Origin: Bryobacteraceae bacterium
GTDB taxonomy: Bacteria > Acidobacteriota > Terriglobia > Bryobacterales > Bryobacteraceae
Length of the DNA stretch: 5,540 nucleotides
Assembly (NCBI GenBank): GCA_947456995.1
Contig: CANGVB010000302.1
Coordinates: forward strand, 1-5,540
Reading direction: 5' to 3'
Shown: one piece after another, positions 1-5,540 of the stretch
Layout of the letters: each line of letters begins with the position of its first letter
Position numbering within the stretch: the first letter of the stretch is position 1
Translations under genes and position numbers: made by a program
Notes under the pieces: generated by a model
What the model was told of the DNA's origin: nothing
What the model saw: the letters and a program-made list of their open reading frames with translations, nothing else
The model's database searches: none

Positions 1-366
1 GGCCTGGTCGTCAACCTCGGCGACCTGCTCTTTGACATTGGCAAAGCAACCTTGCGGCCCGACGCTCGCGAAAAGCTGGCCAGACTCTCAGGCCTCGTCC
101 TCGCCCATCCCGGCTTGAAGCTCGAATCAGAAGGCCACACCGATGCCACCGGCAGCGACTCCTTGAACCAGCGCTTAAGCGAACAACGCGCAGAAGCCGT
201 GCGTGCCTACCTCGAGTCCCAGGGCATCGCAGCAGCCAATCTCACCGCACAGGGCTTTGGCAAAGAAAAGCCGGTGTCCGACAACACTACCGCCAAAGGC
301 CGCCAGCAGAATCGCCGTGTCGAGATCATCGTCTCAGGCGAAGTCATCGGCACGAAGCTGCGCTAG
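1..366 (+). CDS. OmpA-family protein, C-terminal peptidoglycan-binding domain (5'-partial)
   Basis: The frame is open from the first base, so the gene begins upstream and 121 C-terminal residues are visible. They form nearly one complete OmpA-like (OmpA_C/MotB-type) domain. It starts with [18 protein letters not shown] (residues 1-18), the usual first strand, followed by a helix. GHTD lies at 45-48. The signature N-x2-L-S-x2-R-A-x2-V-x3-L spans 56-71, with GFGKEKP at 85-91 and NRRVEIIV at 104-111. In this family the Asp of GHTD and the Arg of LSxxRA (R63) contact the diaminopimelate of peptidoglycan, and both are present. The domain anchors outer-membrane or periplasmic proteins to the cell wall. 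The missing N-terminus would decide whether this is a lipoprotein, a barrel or a DUF4398-type protein. A TTG at 52 could be misread as a start, but it would cut off the first domain strand. The TAG stop overlaps that of the convergent ubiE/menG gene. Confidence 0.93.
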   Translation, partial: GLVVNLGDLLFDIGKATLRPDAREKLARLSGLVLAHPGLKLESEGHTDATGSDSLNQRLSEQRAEAVRAYLESQGIAAANLTAQGFGKEKPVSDNTTAKGRQQNRRVEIIVSGEVIGTKLR

Positions 367-375
367 CGCGGCTTC
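354..375. terminator. Inverted repeat centred on two overlapping stop codons; possible bidirectional terminator
   Basis: Left arm GAAGC-T-GCG (354-362) and right arm CGC-G-GCTTC (367-375) flank CTAG (363-366). The inner ten bases, 360-369, are a perfect palindrome, and the only imperfect pair is 359/370. In the plus-strand transcript that pair is a U-G wobble, giving a nine-pair stem with a four-base loop. In the minus-strand transcript it is a C-A mismatch, so the hairpin is weaker there. No T-run follows in either direction (TGCCCC after the repeat on plus), so this is not a classical intrinsic terminator. It lies wholly within the 3' coding ends of both genes and is the only hairpin candidate at this convergent junction. 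A terminating role is inference. Confidence 0.4.
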
Positions 376-1088
376 TGCCCCAAATGCAGCGCAACAATGC
401 CGGCGTCAAAATACCGGTAGCTCACCGTGGTGAATCCCTGCTCGCCCATCATCCGCGCTAGCAAAGGCGCATCCGGGAATCGCGACACGCTCTCCGGCAG
501 ATACTGATAGGCATCCCCCTGGCCTGAAACCAGGCGGCCAATCGGGTCCATCACATAGCGATTCCAGAACCCCATAAAGCCCCGCACAAGGCCACTCGGT
601 GGCTGCGTAAATTCTAAGATAGCCAGATGCCCGCCCGGCTTGAGCACCCGCAACAGCTCATCCAACCCACCCCGGTAATTCACAAAATTTCGAAAGCCAA
701 ACCCGATCGTAATCAGATCCAGACTGTTCGATTGCAGCGGCAGATGCAGGCCGTCGGCCTCCATCAGCGGAGCCTTGGACTTCTCATTCGTCCGCACCAG
801 CATCGGAAAGCAGAAGTCCGCGCCAATATAGCGTGCCGGCGCCACCGCCTCCAGTGCCACCAGCAGATCCCCCGTCCCGCAACAAAGGTCCAGCACGCGG
901 GCCTGCGGCGTAAGCCAGGGCTTCAGAATTCTGGCCGTACGCCAGCGCCAAACCCGGTCAATCTGCATGCTTAAGATGCGGTTCAGCAAATCGTAGCGCG
1001 GGGCCACCCGGCCAAACATATCGCGCACCCAGGCCGAAGATTCCGCCTCGGTGAGATTGGGTTTCGGCTTGGTACCGCTTACTGCCAT
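363..1088 (-). CDS. ubiE: Demethylmenaquinone methyltransferase (UbiE/MenG, class I SAM-dependent)
   Basis: This 241-residue protein matches the usual length of the UbiE/MenG family. These enzymes use S-adenosylmethionine to C-methylate the quinone ring of demethylmenaquinone, or the equivalent ubiquinone precursor, at the cytoplasmic membrane face. The N-terminal family signature is [10 protein letters not shown]3-D-x2-W at 32-47. SAM motif I is [11 protein letters not shown] (65-75), followed by GADFCFPML (89-97) with the acidic residue that usually binds the SAM ribose. ADGLHLPL (111-118), TIGFGFRNF (127-135) and the second signature [15 protein letters not shown] (147-161) follow. The Asp in place of His in the first signature is common in menaquinone-type members. 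Acidobacteria generally use menaquinone, so the menG role is favoured over ubiE. The ATG directly abuts the aroB TAA with only a weak GGCGAG upstream, which suggests coupled translation. The protein ends KPR, and its TAG overlaps the stop of the convergent OmpA-like gene. Confidence 0.95.
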   Translation of the reverse strand: MAVSGTKPKPNLTEAESSAWVRDMFGRVAPRYDLLNRILSMQIDRVWRWRTARILKPWLTPQARVLDLCCGTGDLLVALEAVAPARYIGADFCFPMLVRTNEKSKAPLMEADGLHLPLQSNSLDLITIGFGFRNFVNYRGGLDELLRVLKPGGHLAILEFTQPPSGLVRGFMGFWNRYVMDPIGRLVSGQGDAYQYLPESVSRFPDAPLLARMMGEQGFTTVSYRYFDAGIVALHLGQKPR

Positions 1089-1091
1089 TTA
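1086..1091 (-). promoter_or_regulatory. aroB/ubiE junction: stop directly followed by start (TAAATG)
   Basis: On the minus strand the aroB TAA (1091-1089) is followed without a gap by the ubiE ATG (1088-1086). A weak Shine-Dalgarno-like GGCGAG (1098-1093) lies four bases before the ATG, inside the last aroB codons. This spacing is typical of genes on one mRNA with ribosome reuse. Coupling itself is inferred. Confidence 0.6.
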
Positions 1092-2168
1092 TCTCGCCGC
1101 CAATGCCGCTTCTGTTGCCTGGCGAATCAACTCGCCTTCAACGCCCGTAACAATGGTGACCTCTCCAATGCGCGTCGGCAGTACAAAGTGCACCTTGCCG
1201 TGCAGCGTCTTTTTGTCCGATCCCAGACGATTCAGCAGCGTATCAGCCGAGATGCCGTCCAGCTTCGGGATGGGTCCAAACAGTTCAATGCAGCTCAGAA
1301 TCGAATTGCAATCCGCCAGCGGCAGATTGCCGTTCAAATGAGCCAGATGCGTCGCCGCATTCATACCAAAGGCAACAGCCTCGCCATGAAGAAACCGTGT
1401 GTACTTGGTCTCTGCCTCCAGCGCGTGGCCAATCGTATGGCCAAAATTCAAAATGCGCCGAAGGTCCCCTTCTTTCTCATCAGCCGTCACCACTTCGCAC
1501 TTAATCCGCACACTCTCGCAAATGATCGCTTCGACGATCTGCGGGTTCTGCCCCAGTACATCAGCAGACTGCAAGGCCATCATGTCAAAAAGCGTTTTAC
1601 TCCGGATCACACCACACTTGAGCACCTCATACAGCCCCGCGCGGTACTCGCGCTCGGGCAGCGTACGCAGCACCTCAGGGTCAATCAGCACCGCCAGCGG
1701 CTGGTGAAAGCTGCCAATCAGGTTCTTGCCTGAAACGAGATTCACGCCCGTCTTGCCACCAACAGCCGCATCCACCTGGCCCAGCAGCGTTGTCGGAACC
1801 TGCAACACCGGGATGCCACGCAGAAAGATCGCCGCCAGAAAGCCAGCCACGTCGGTAACGATGCCACCGCCAAAGCCAATCACCAGGCTCGCCCTGTCCG
1901 CCCCCGCAGCCATCATCTGCTCGGCCAGCGCTTCAACCTCGCTCATCCGCTTCTTGTCTTCTCCACCAGGAAAAAACAGAACATGATGCTTGCGGCCCTC
2001 AAGTGCCGCTTCCATCGCCTTGGCGTGATAATTCCAAACATCGCGAGTCGTAACAACAAAGATCTGACTGATTTTGGCCGGGAGAAATTCCGCAAGGCGC
2101 GACAGTACATTGCGCTCTACGATGGCATCGTACTGCGCCGTGGAAGTACGAACGGTATAACTAGGCAT
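1089..2168 (-). CDS. aroB: 3-dehydroquinate synthase
   Basis: AroB is the second enzyme of the shikimate pathway. It converts DAHP to 3-dehydroquinate in the cytoplasm using NAD+ and a divalent metal. The 359 residues are the normal family length. Visible motifs in order are PGGEDKK (67-73), the nucleotide-binding glycine-rich GGGIVTDVAGF (100-110), PTTLLGQVDAAVGGKTGVN (125-143), NLIGSFHQP (149-157), RAGLYEVLKCG (176-186), NFGHTIGHALE (241-251), LHGEAVAFGM (260-269) and SDKK (317-320). The three expected metal ligands are all present: Glu181 (GLYE), His244 (NFGH) and His261 (LHGE). The substrate-binding lysines of GGKT and DKK are also present, so the enzyme should be active. The start is supported by AGAGGA seven bases upstream. 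The gene overlaps rsmG by eight bases and abuts ubiE. Its pathway leads through chorismate to aromatic amino acids, folate and menaquinone. Confidence 0.97.
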   Translation of the reverse strand: MPSYTVRTSTAQYDAIVERNVLSRLAEFLPAKISQIFVVTTRDVWNYHAKAMEAALEGRKHHVLFFPGGEDKKRMSEVEALAEQMMAAGADRASLVIGFGGGIVTDVAGFLAAIFLRGIPVLQVPTTLLGQVDAAVGGKTGVNLVSGKNLIGSFHQPLAVLIDPEVLRTLPEREYRAGLYEVLKCGVIRSKTLFDMMALQSADVLGQNPQIVEAIICESVRIKCEVVTADEKEGDLRRILNFGHTIGHALEAETKYTRFLHGEAVAFGMNAATHLAHLNGNLPLADCNSILSCIELFGPIPKLDGISADTLLNRLGSDKKTLHGKVHFVLPTRIGEVTIVTGVEGELIRQATEAALAAR

Positions 2169-2811
2169 CTTTATTTCCTCTTACCACTTCAACAATAGTG
2201 CGAGTGCCAAGGCTGTCGGGCAACTCATATCGCAGAATCTCGCGGGCCACAAGATATCGTTTGCGCGTCTCCGGCATCGCGGTCTCAATTTCATTCTGCA
2301 CCTCAGGCCCCTTATAAAAAAGCGCCCGCGAACCCTCCTGGATGGCTGGCCCAAACAGCGGCACCGCTCGCTCCAGTGGCGCCACAGCGCGTGCCGTGAT
2401 GATATCGGCGTGGTGATACTTCAACCAGTCTTCGGCCCGCAATGGAATCGCTTCGACATTCCTCAATCCAAGCGCCGCAATCGCAGATTGCACAAACCGA
2501 GTCTTCTTCTGCACAGACTCAAGCAACACAAATTTGGTCTGAGGCAGCACCAGCGATAGCGGGATCCCCGGCAACCCCGCCCCAGTTCCAGCATCCACAA
2601 CCACCCGGGCTCCCACAAAAAGTTTCCACGGCAGCACCGAGTCCAGCACATGCTTGATCGCCGCCTCCCTCACATCCAGAATGCGCGTGAGGTTCAGCGT
2701 CTTATTTGCCTCAACAATCAGGTCGAGGTGGCGGGCTGAAAACGAGGCGACCTGCGCGCGATGCGGCAGGTCGTCAGGTAAGAGCACTTGTAATTGGTTT
2801 TCAAATGTCAT
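2161..2811 (-). CDS. rsmG: 16S rRNA (guanine527-N7)-methyltransferase RsmG (GidB)
   Basis: RsmG uses SAM to form m7G527 in the 530 loop of 16S rRNA; its loss gives low-level streptomycin resistance in several bacteria. The 216 residues fit the family. Motifs seen are LNLT (39-42), the KHVLDS block (53-58) that corresponds to the family's KHxxDSL, SAM motif I VVDAGTGAGLPGIPL (71-85), LLESVQKKTRF (96-106) with the acidic ribose contact and paired lysines, TARAVAPLE (139-147), and FYKG (165-168). The gene sits between a receptor and aroB, not in the mnmG-rsmG-parA neighbourhood common elsewhere. Its ATG overlaps the receptor TGA by one base (TGATG). I find no Shine-Dalgarno sequence in the preceding 25 bases, so reinitiation after the receptor, or a weak or leaderless start, is likely. 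The last eight bases overlap the aroB start in another frame. Confidence 0.95.
   Translation of the reverse strand: MTFENQLQVLLPDDLPHRAQVASFSARHLDLIVEANKTLNLTRILDVREAAIKHVLDSVLPWKLFVGARVVVDAGTGAGLPGIPLSLVLPQTKFVLLESVQKKTRFVQSAIAALGLRNVEAIPLRAEDWLKYHHADIITARAVAPLERAVPLFGPAIQEGSRALFYKGPEVQNEIETAMPETRKRYLVAREILRYELPDSLGTRTIVEVVRGNKDA
2176..2181 (-). promoter_or_regulatory. Ribosome binding site of aroB (AGAGGA)
   Basis: The minus strand reads AGAGGA at 2181-2176, seven bases before the aroB ATG (2168-2166) and inside the last codons of rsmG. It is the only clear Shine-Dalgarno sequence among the three internal junctions of the cluster. It supports the ATG at 2168 as the aroB start, even though that start overlaps rsmG by eight bases. 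Confidence 0.7.
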
Positions 2812-2813
2812 CA
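2809..2813 (-). promoter_or_regulatory. TGATG stop-start overlap between the receptor gene and rsmG
   Basis: The receptor stop TGA (2813-2811) shares its A with the rsmG ATG (2811-2809). The 25 bases upstream (through CTATCAGTTCTG) hold no purine-rich Shine-Dalgarno core. This arrangement is typical of termination-reinitiation coupling and indicates that the receptor and rsmG were arranged as one transcription unit. The coupling is inferred from layout only. Confidence 0.55.
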
Positions 2814-3296
2814 GAACTGATAGCGAAGGCTCAACTGGAGGCGGCGCACATTGGTGCCGTCCGGAAAGCCAGCGCTCGCCGTACCCTCGGCATAATTCGC
2901 AACCGGGTTGAGAATATTGCCTCCAGATACATTGTAAAGCTGATTGCGGCGAGCCGTATCAGCAGGCGTGTTGAACACGTTAAAACCTTCAAAATTGAAG
3001 GTCAGCACGTGACCTTCTCGAACCTTGAAAAGCTTCGAGATGCGAGCGTCGATGCGACGCACCTGGTCGATGTCCAGCAGGTTACGAGGCAGAAAAGGCA
3101 CCCGGTTATCGCCACCCAACCCATTGAGGCTGGCCGTAAAGGCAGCCGGCAAACCAGGAATCACAATGCCCGCACCATTAACAGTTGGAGTAGTCCCAAA
3201 GGCGCTGGCGAAGGTGCCAAGAATGCTCAACTGCCAGTCGTTCACAACGTACTTCGTAAACGCATTATCGGCCTTGAACGGCTTATAGGCGAAGGT
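2811..3296 (-). pseudogene. C-terminal barrel segment of the TonB-dependent receptor, cut off by an upstream in-frame amber codon
   Basis: This segment continues the receptor in the same frame after the TAG at 3299-3297 and adds 161 residues. It opens with TFAYKPFKADNAFTKYV, then NDWQLSILGTFASAFG, a typical 'G/NDWQLSGI' strand of Oar-like receptors. DARISKLFKVREGHVLTFNF and EGFNVFNTP follow, matching the family's 'DxRisKxFxlxE...EaFNlFN' block. It ends in LQLSLRYQF with a terminal Phe, the signal recognised by the BAM machinery in outer-membrane barrels. Starting at the GTG at 3245 would give 144 residues, but no ribosome binding site precedes that codon and no signal peptide or complete domain is present, so an independent gene is unlikely. 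It is best annotated as the 3' part of one interrupted gene spanning 2811 to beyond 5540. Confidence 0.85.
2911..2938 (-). promoter_or_regulatory. Weak sigma70-like promoter candidate upstream of rsmG
   Basis: The minus strand reads TTTACA (2938-2933), a 16-base spacer, then TATTCT (2916-2911), about 100 bases before the rsmG ATG and inside the receptor's 3' coding region. The -35 differs from TTGACA by one base and the -10 matches TATAAT at four of six positions. Such matches occur by chance in coding DNA. It is listed because it is the one candidate I noticed that could drive rsmG-aroB-ubiE independently of the interrupted receptor. Confidence 0.15.
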
Positions 3297-3299
3297 CTA
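3297..3299 (-). other. In-frame premature TAG codon inside the receptor gene
   Basis: The plus strand reads CTA at 3297-3299, so the minus-strand codon is TAG, codon 748 counted from the window edge. It falls between DQRHRLVVA and TFAYKPFK with no frame change. In this family the position after 'DQRHRxVxx' is often a large hydrophobic or Trp residue. One transition from TGG (Trp) gives TAG, and so does one from CAG (Gln). Whether it is a real mutation or a sequence error cannot be told from one sequence. Confidence 0.9.
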
Positions 3300-5540
3300 A
3301 GCCACCACCAGACGATGCCGCTGATCAAGCGACGAAGAACCCTTTTCCCCGCGATAGTCGCCATTGACAAACGATGTCGGCCCACCCGAGAAGAACGTAT
3401 TCGAGCTGGCACCGCCAAGGTTTTCATCAATCGTATGAGCCCATGTATAGCTGATATTCCCAGACATGCTCAGCGGACCCTTGCTCAGCTTCCGGTTCTG
3501 AAACTGCACCAGCAACGCGTTGTACCAGATGTTGGAAGCAGCTTCCACCACGTTCACACGCTGGAAGTTTCGATCCACACGGTTCGCCAGCCGGTACACC
3601 GGCGTCGTGAAGGTTCCCGTCTGATTGCCAGAGGCATCGTTGATGCGATAAGTCACCGGGTCGCCCAGCGGCCCAACATTCGCATCGCGAATGCTGATCA
3701 TCCGAAGGCCGCGATTGAAGGCCCAGCTTACAGTAAGCGAAGTCTGGCGCGTCAGTGCCTGCTCGATGCCGAAGTCGCCCTGCATCGTGTAAGGCGTGCG
3801 GAAGTTTTCACCAGCATAAGAGATGCTGCGCGTGCCAGCCGCAAGGCCGGCGCTCGAGCTTAGAATGCTGGGGAAGACAGGCCCTGAAGCAAGAGCCGCA
3901 GCGTTGTTCGACTGCAGATTAAAAGACAGTTGCTGAATATTTGCAATGTTCAAATTCGTAATCAGCGCTCCAGGAAAACGGGCATAGAACATACCCCACG
4001 AAGCACGCAGCACCGTCTTGTCGGGAATCACATTAAACGCAATACCAGCACGTGGTGCGAAGTTCAGCTTGGGCTCAGGAATCTTGCCCGTACGGTCGTA
4101 TCCGGGCACAGCGCCCTTGGGCTGGGTGAACTGTGCAAACTCATAACGCAAGCCATAATTCAGCGTCAGCCGCGGATTCACGCGGAACTGATCCTGGGCA
4201 AAGAAGTTATAGTCACGGATCCACACCGAAGACAATGGATCACCAAAGTTCTGCGTATAACTCTGCCAGCGCTTGGCACCAGTCGTGTTACCCGTCAGAT
4301 CGAGTGCGAAGTTGGTGACATTGGCATAAACGTAGGAGCCCCGGGAATTGAGAAGCTGATCCTGAATGGCGCGAGTCTGGGCAAGGTCTGCGCCAAACTT
4401 CAAAAGGTGGCGGCCCCATGTAACCGACACATTGTCCGCAAACTGGAAGCGATCTTCGGTGGGCTGTACTCGGGGTAGATAATTCGGGGTTCCAAGATTG
4501 GTCACACCGTTGATCGTCAATGTACCCGCAAAGCCGGTGAAGGGAAGATATTCGTTCACCAATTCGTCAGCCTGCCGGTCCTTAAACCAGCCAAAGCGGA
4601 ATTCATTCACCGTTGTGTTGTTGATCAGCGAGGTCAGCGCCGCTCGGCCGTTGCGGGCACGCACGGTCGACAAGCCGTTGTTCCCCACAGCACCGCCGTT
4701 ATTCAGAACGGCTGCAGTCTGGATGCCGTTGGGGCTCAGCCAGCGCAGGTAGTTGAAGCTGGTGCTCAGCGTATGACGGTCGTTGATCCGGTAATCCAGC
4801 TTGCCAAAGAGCAGCTCCTGATTGGAGGTGCGCGGCACCACCGTATTGAAGCGATCAATAAAACGCCGTGCTGCATCGCACTGTGCTGCAGACGCCGTGC
4901 AAGCTGCGACGTACTGTCCGGTCGAGCTGAACAACGGCTGGCCGGTGTGGCTTGAGATCAGCGGAAAGTCCCGGCGCGTGATCTCGGTATTGAAGAAGTA
5001 GAAAAGCTTGTCCTTCTTGATCGGCCCGCCAATCGAGCCACCAAACTGATTGCGGCGCTCATCGGGAGTAAAGCTCGCATAGCGGTCGCGCGCGTTAAAG
5101 TCCTGATTGCGGAAGAACCAGAACGCCGTCCCATGCACGCTGTTCCCACCAGACTTGGTCACCGTATTTACCACGCCACCAGAGGCGCGCCCAAATTCAG
5201 CCGATCCACCCGTGATCACCTGAAATTCCTGCACCGTGTCCTGTGAGATGTTCGCTGAGATGCGAGTGCGGCCCGCGTTCTCGTTGTAATACTGCTGCGT
5301 GGAATCGTTGCCGTCCTGCAGAAAGGCATTGCCGCCAGGAATCCCGCGAAAGGTGATCGCACCAAAAGTGCCATCATTGGTCACCCCCGGGGTGAGCAGC
5401 ACAAACGAGTCCACCCGGCGGCCATTGATCGGCAGATTCAGAATCTGGCTTTCGTCAACCACCTGGCTCACACCTGTCTTGGCCGAATCCACCGCCGGTG
5501 CTTCTGCCGTCACGTTGACAGCCGATGCAGCTCCAGAAAC
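3297..5540 (-). CDS. TonB-dependent outer-membrane receptor, Oar-like: plug and most of the barrel (5'-partial, truncated by amber stop)
   Basis: Codons are open to the window edge, so the signal peptide and the probable carboxypeptidase-regulatory-like domain lie outside; the GTG at 5513 is not the start. Numbered from the edge, the first 15 or so residues end in VNVTAEAP, the typical domain-plug linker. The plug follows with QILNLPINGRR (32-42), FRGIPGGNAFLQDG (64-77), the QEFQV...AEFGRASGGVVNTVTKSGG block (104-132) and FGGSIGGPIKKDKLFYFF (166-183). After that come alternating barrel strands and loops, including a loop with Cys214 and Cys221 that could form a disulfide. Relatives sit in the outer membrane and import substrates using TonB-ExbBD energy, or in some cases have adhesive or protein-export roles; the substrate here is unknown. 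The frame ends at TAG after residue 747, while the matching C-terminus continues downstream. The truncated product would lack the last barrel strands and the terminal Phe, so it probably would not assemble. Confidence 0.88.
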   Translation of the reverse strand, partial: VSGAASAVNVTAEAPAVDSAKTGVSQVVDESQILNLPINGRRVDSFVLLTPGVTNDGTFGAITFRGIPGGNAFLQDGNDSTQQYYNENAGRTRISANISQDTVQEFQVITGGSAEFGRASGGVVNTVTKSGGNSVHGTAFWFFRNQDFNARDRYASFTPDERRNQFGGSIGGPIKKDKLFYFFNTEITRRDFPLISSHTGQPLFSSTGQYVAACTASAAQCDAARRFIDRFNTVVPRTSNQELLFGKLDYRINDRHTLSTSFNYLRWLSPNGIQTAAVLNNGGAVGNNGLSTVRARNGRAALTSLINNTTVNEFRFGWFKDRQADELVNEYLPFTGFAGTLTINGVTNLGTPNYLPRVQPTEDRFQFADNVSVTWGRHLLKFGADLAQTRAIQDQLLNSRGSYVYANVTNFALDLTGNTTGAKRWQSYTQNFGDPLSSVWIRDYNFFAQDQFRVNPRLTLNYGLRYEFAQFTQPKGAVPGYDRTGKIPEPKLNFAPRAGIAFNVIPDKTVLRASWGMFYARFPGALITNLNIANIQQLSFNLQSNNAAALASGPVFPSILSSSAGLAAGTRSISYAGENFRTPYTMQGDFGIEQALTRQTSLTVSWAFNRGLRMISIRDANVGPLGDPVTYRINDASGNQTGTFTTPVYRLANRVDRNFQRVNVVEAASNIWYNALLVQFQNRKLSKGPLSMSGNISYTWAHTIDENLGGASSNTFFSGGPTSFVNGDYRGEKGSSSLDQRHRLVVA

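Noticed and set aside
52..366. OmpA-like gene starting at TTG 52
   Set aside because: The frame is open to base 1, and the preceding residues [17 protein letters not shown] are the expected first strand of the same domain, so the true start is upstream of the window.
2811..3245. Stand-alone 144-residue gene starting at GTG 3245
   Set aside because: It lacks a ribosome binding site and signal peptide. It is in the same frame as the receptor upstream and matches only the receptor C-terminus, and the family-like sequence already begins 17 codons earlier, right after the TAG.
3297..3299. TAG decoded as pyrrolysine or another recoding event
   Set aside because: There is no sign of a recoding context, pyrrolysine genes are not expected in this kind of organism, and ubiE, rsmG and the OmpA-like gene all use TAG as a normal terminator in this window. 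A nonsense mutation or sequence error is simpler.
2706..3863. Long plus-strand open frame (385 codons) antisense to rsmG and the receptor
   Set aside because: The translation is Arg/His-rich with no recognisable domain, and the opposite strand encodes clear family motifs across the whole stretch. It is a shadow of the real genes, as are the other plus-strand frames within 627-5000.
5511..5513. GTG at 5513 as the receptor start codon
   Set aside because: The frame remains open to the window edge, and the upstream codons (VSGAASAVN) lead straight into the typical VTAEAP linker. A receptor also needs a signal peptide, which must lie outside the window.
1..5540. A hidden new system (defence island, CRISPR, retron, mobile element, RNA gene)
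   Set aside because: No array of spaced repeats, terminal inverted repeats, transposase, reverse transcriptase, tRNA-like or rRNA-like segment was seen. All bases are accounted for by five recognisable gene loci.

Overview
The window looks like chromosomal DNA from a soil-type acidobacterium, with Bryobacterales/Solibacteres the best guess. The main reason is the large outer-membrane receptor. Its plug region (LPINGRR, a QEF...AEFGRASGGVVNTVTKSGG stretch, and FGGSIGGPIKKDKLFYFF) is typical of the very large family of carboxypeptidase-regulatory-domain/TonB-dependent 'Oar-like' receptors that is expanded in Acidobacteriota. The assignment is inference from protein style, because no rRNA or other marker is present.

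Layout. Bases 1-366 (+) hold the C-terminal OmpA-like peptidoglycan-binding domain of a protein that begins before the window. Everything else is on the minus strand and is packed without intergenic space. Read in the direction of transcription, it runs: a TonB-dependent receptor (5540 down to 2811, N-terminus outside the window), rsmG (2811-2161), aroB (2168-1089) and ubiE/menG (1088-363). The junctions are TGATG (1-base overlap), an 8-base overlap, and TAA directly followed by ATG. The ompA-like gene and ubiE converge and share the four bases CTAG, in which both stop codons overlap. That tetramer is the centre of a 22-base inverted repeat.

The most notable feature is a single in-frame TAG codon at 3299-3297 that splits the receptor. 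The frame is otherwise open on both sides, and both sides read as parts of the same receptor. The C-terminal 161 residues, including the terminal Phe of the barrel, are cut off. This is either a recent nonsense mutation (or strain polymorphism) or a sequencing/assembly error.

How the genes fit together. RsmG methylates 16S rRNA, AroB makes 3-dehydroquinate on the way to chorismate, and UbiE/MenG performs the C-methylation that finishes menaquinone, itself derived from chorismate. The tight spacing suggests co-transcription and translational coupling. If the housekeeping genes depend on transcription through the receptor, the premature stop could affect their expression. I see no RNA gene, mobile element, CRISPR array or obviously new biological system. 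Every base lies in a recognisable gene.
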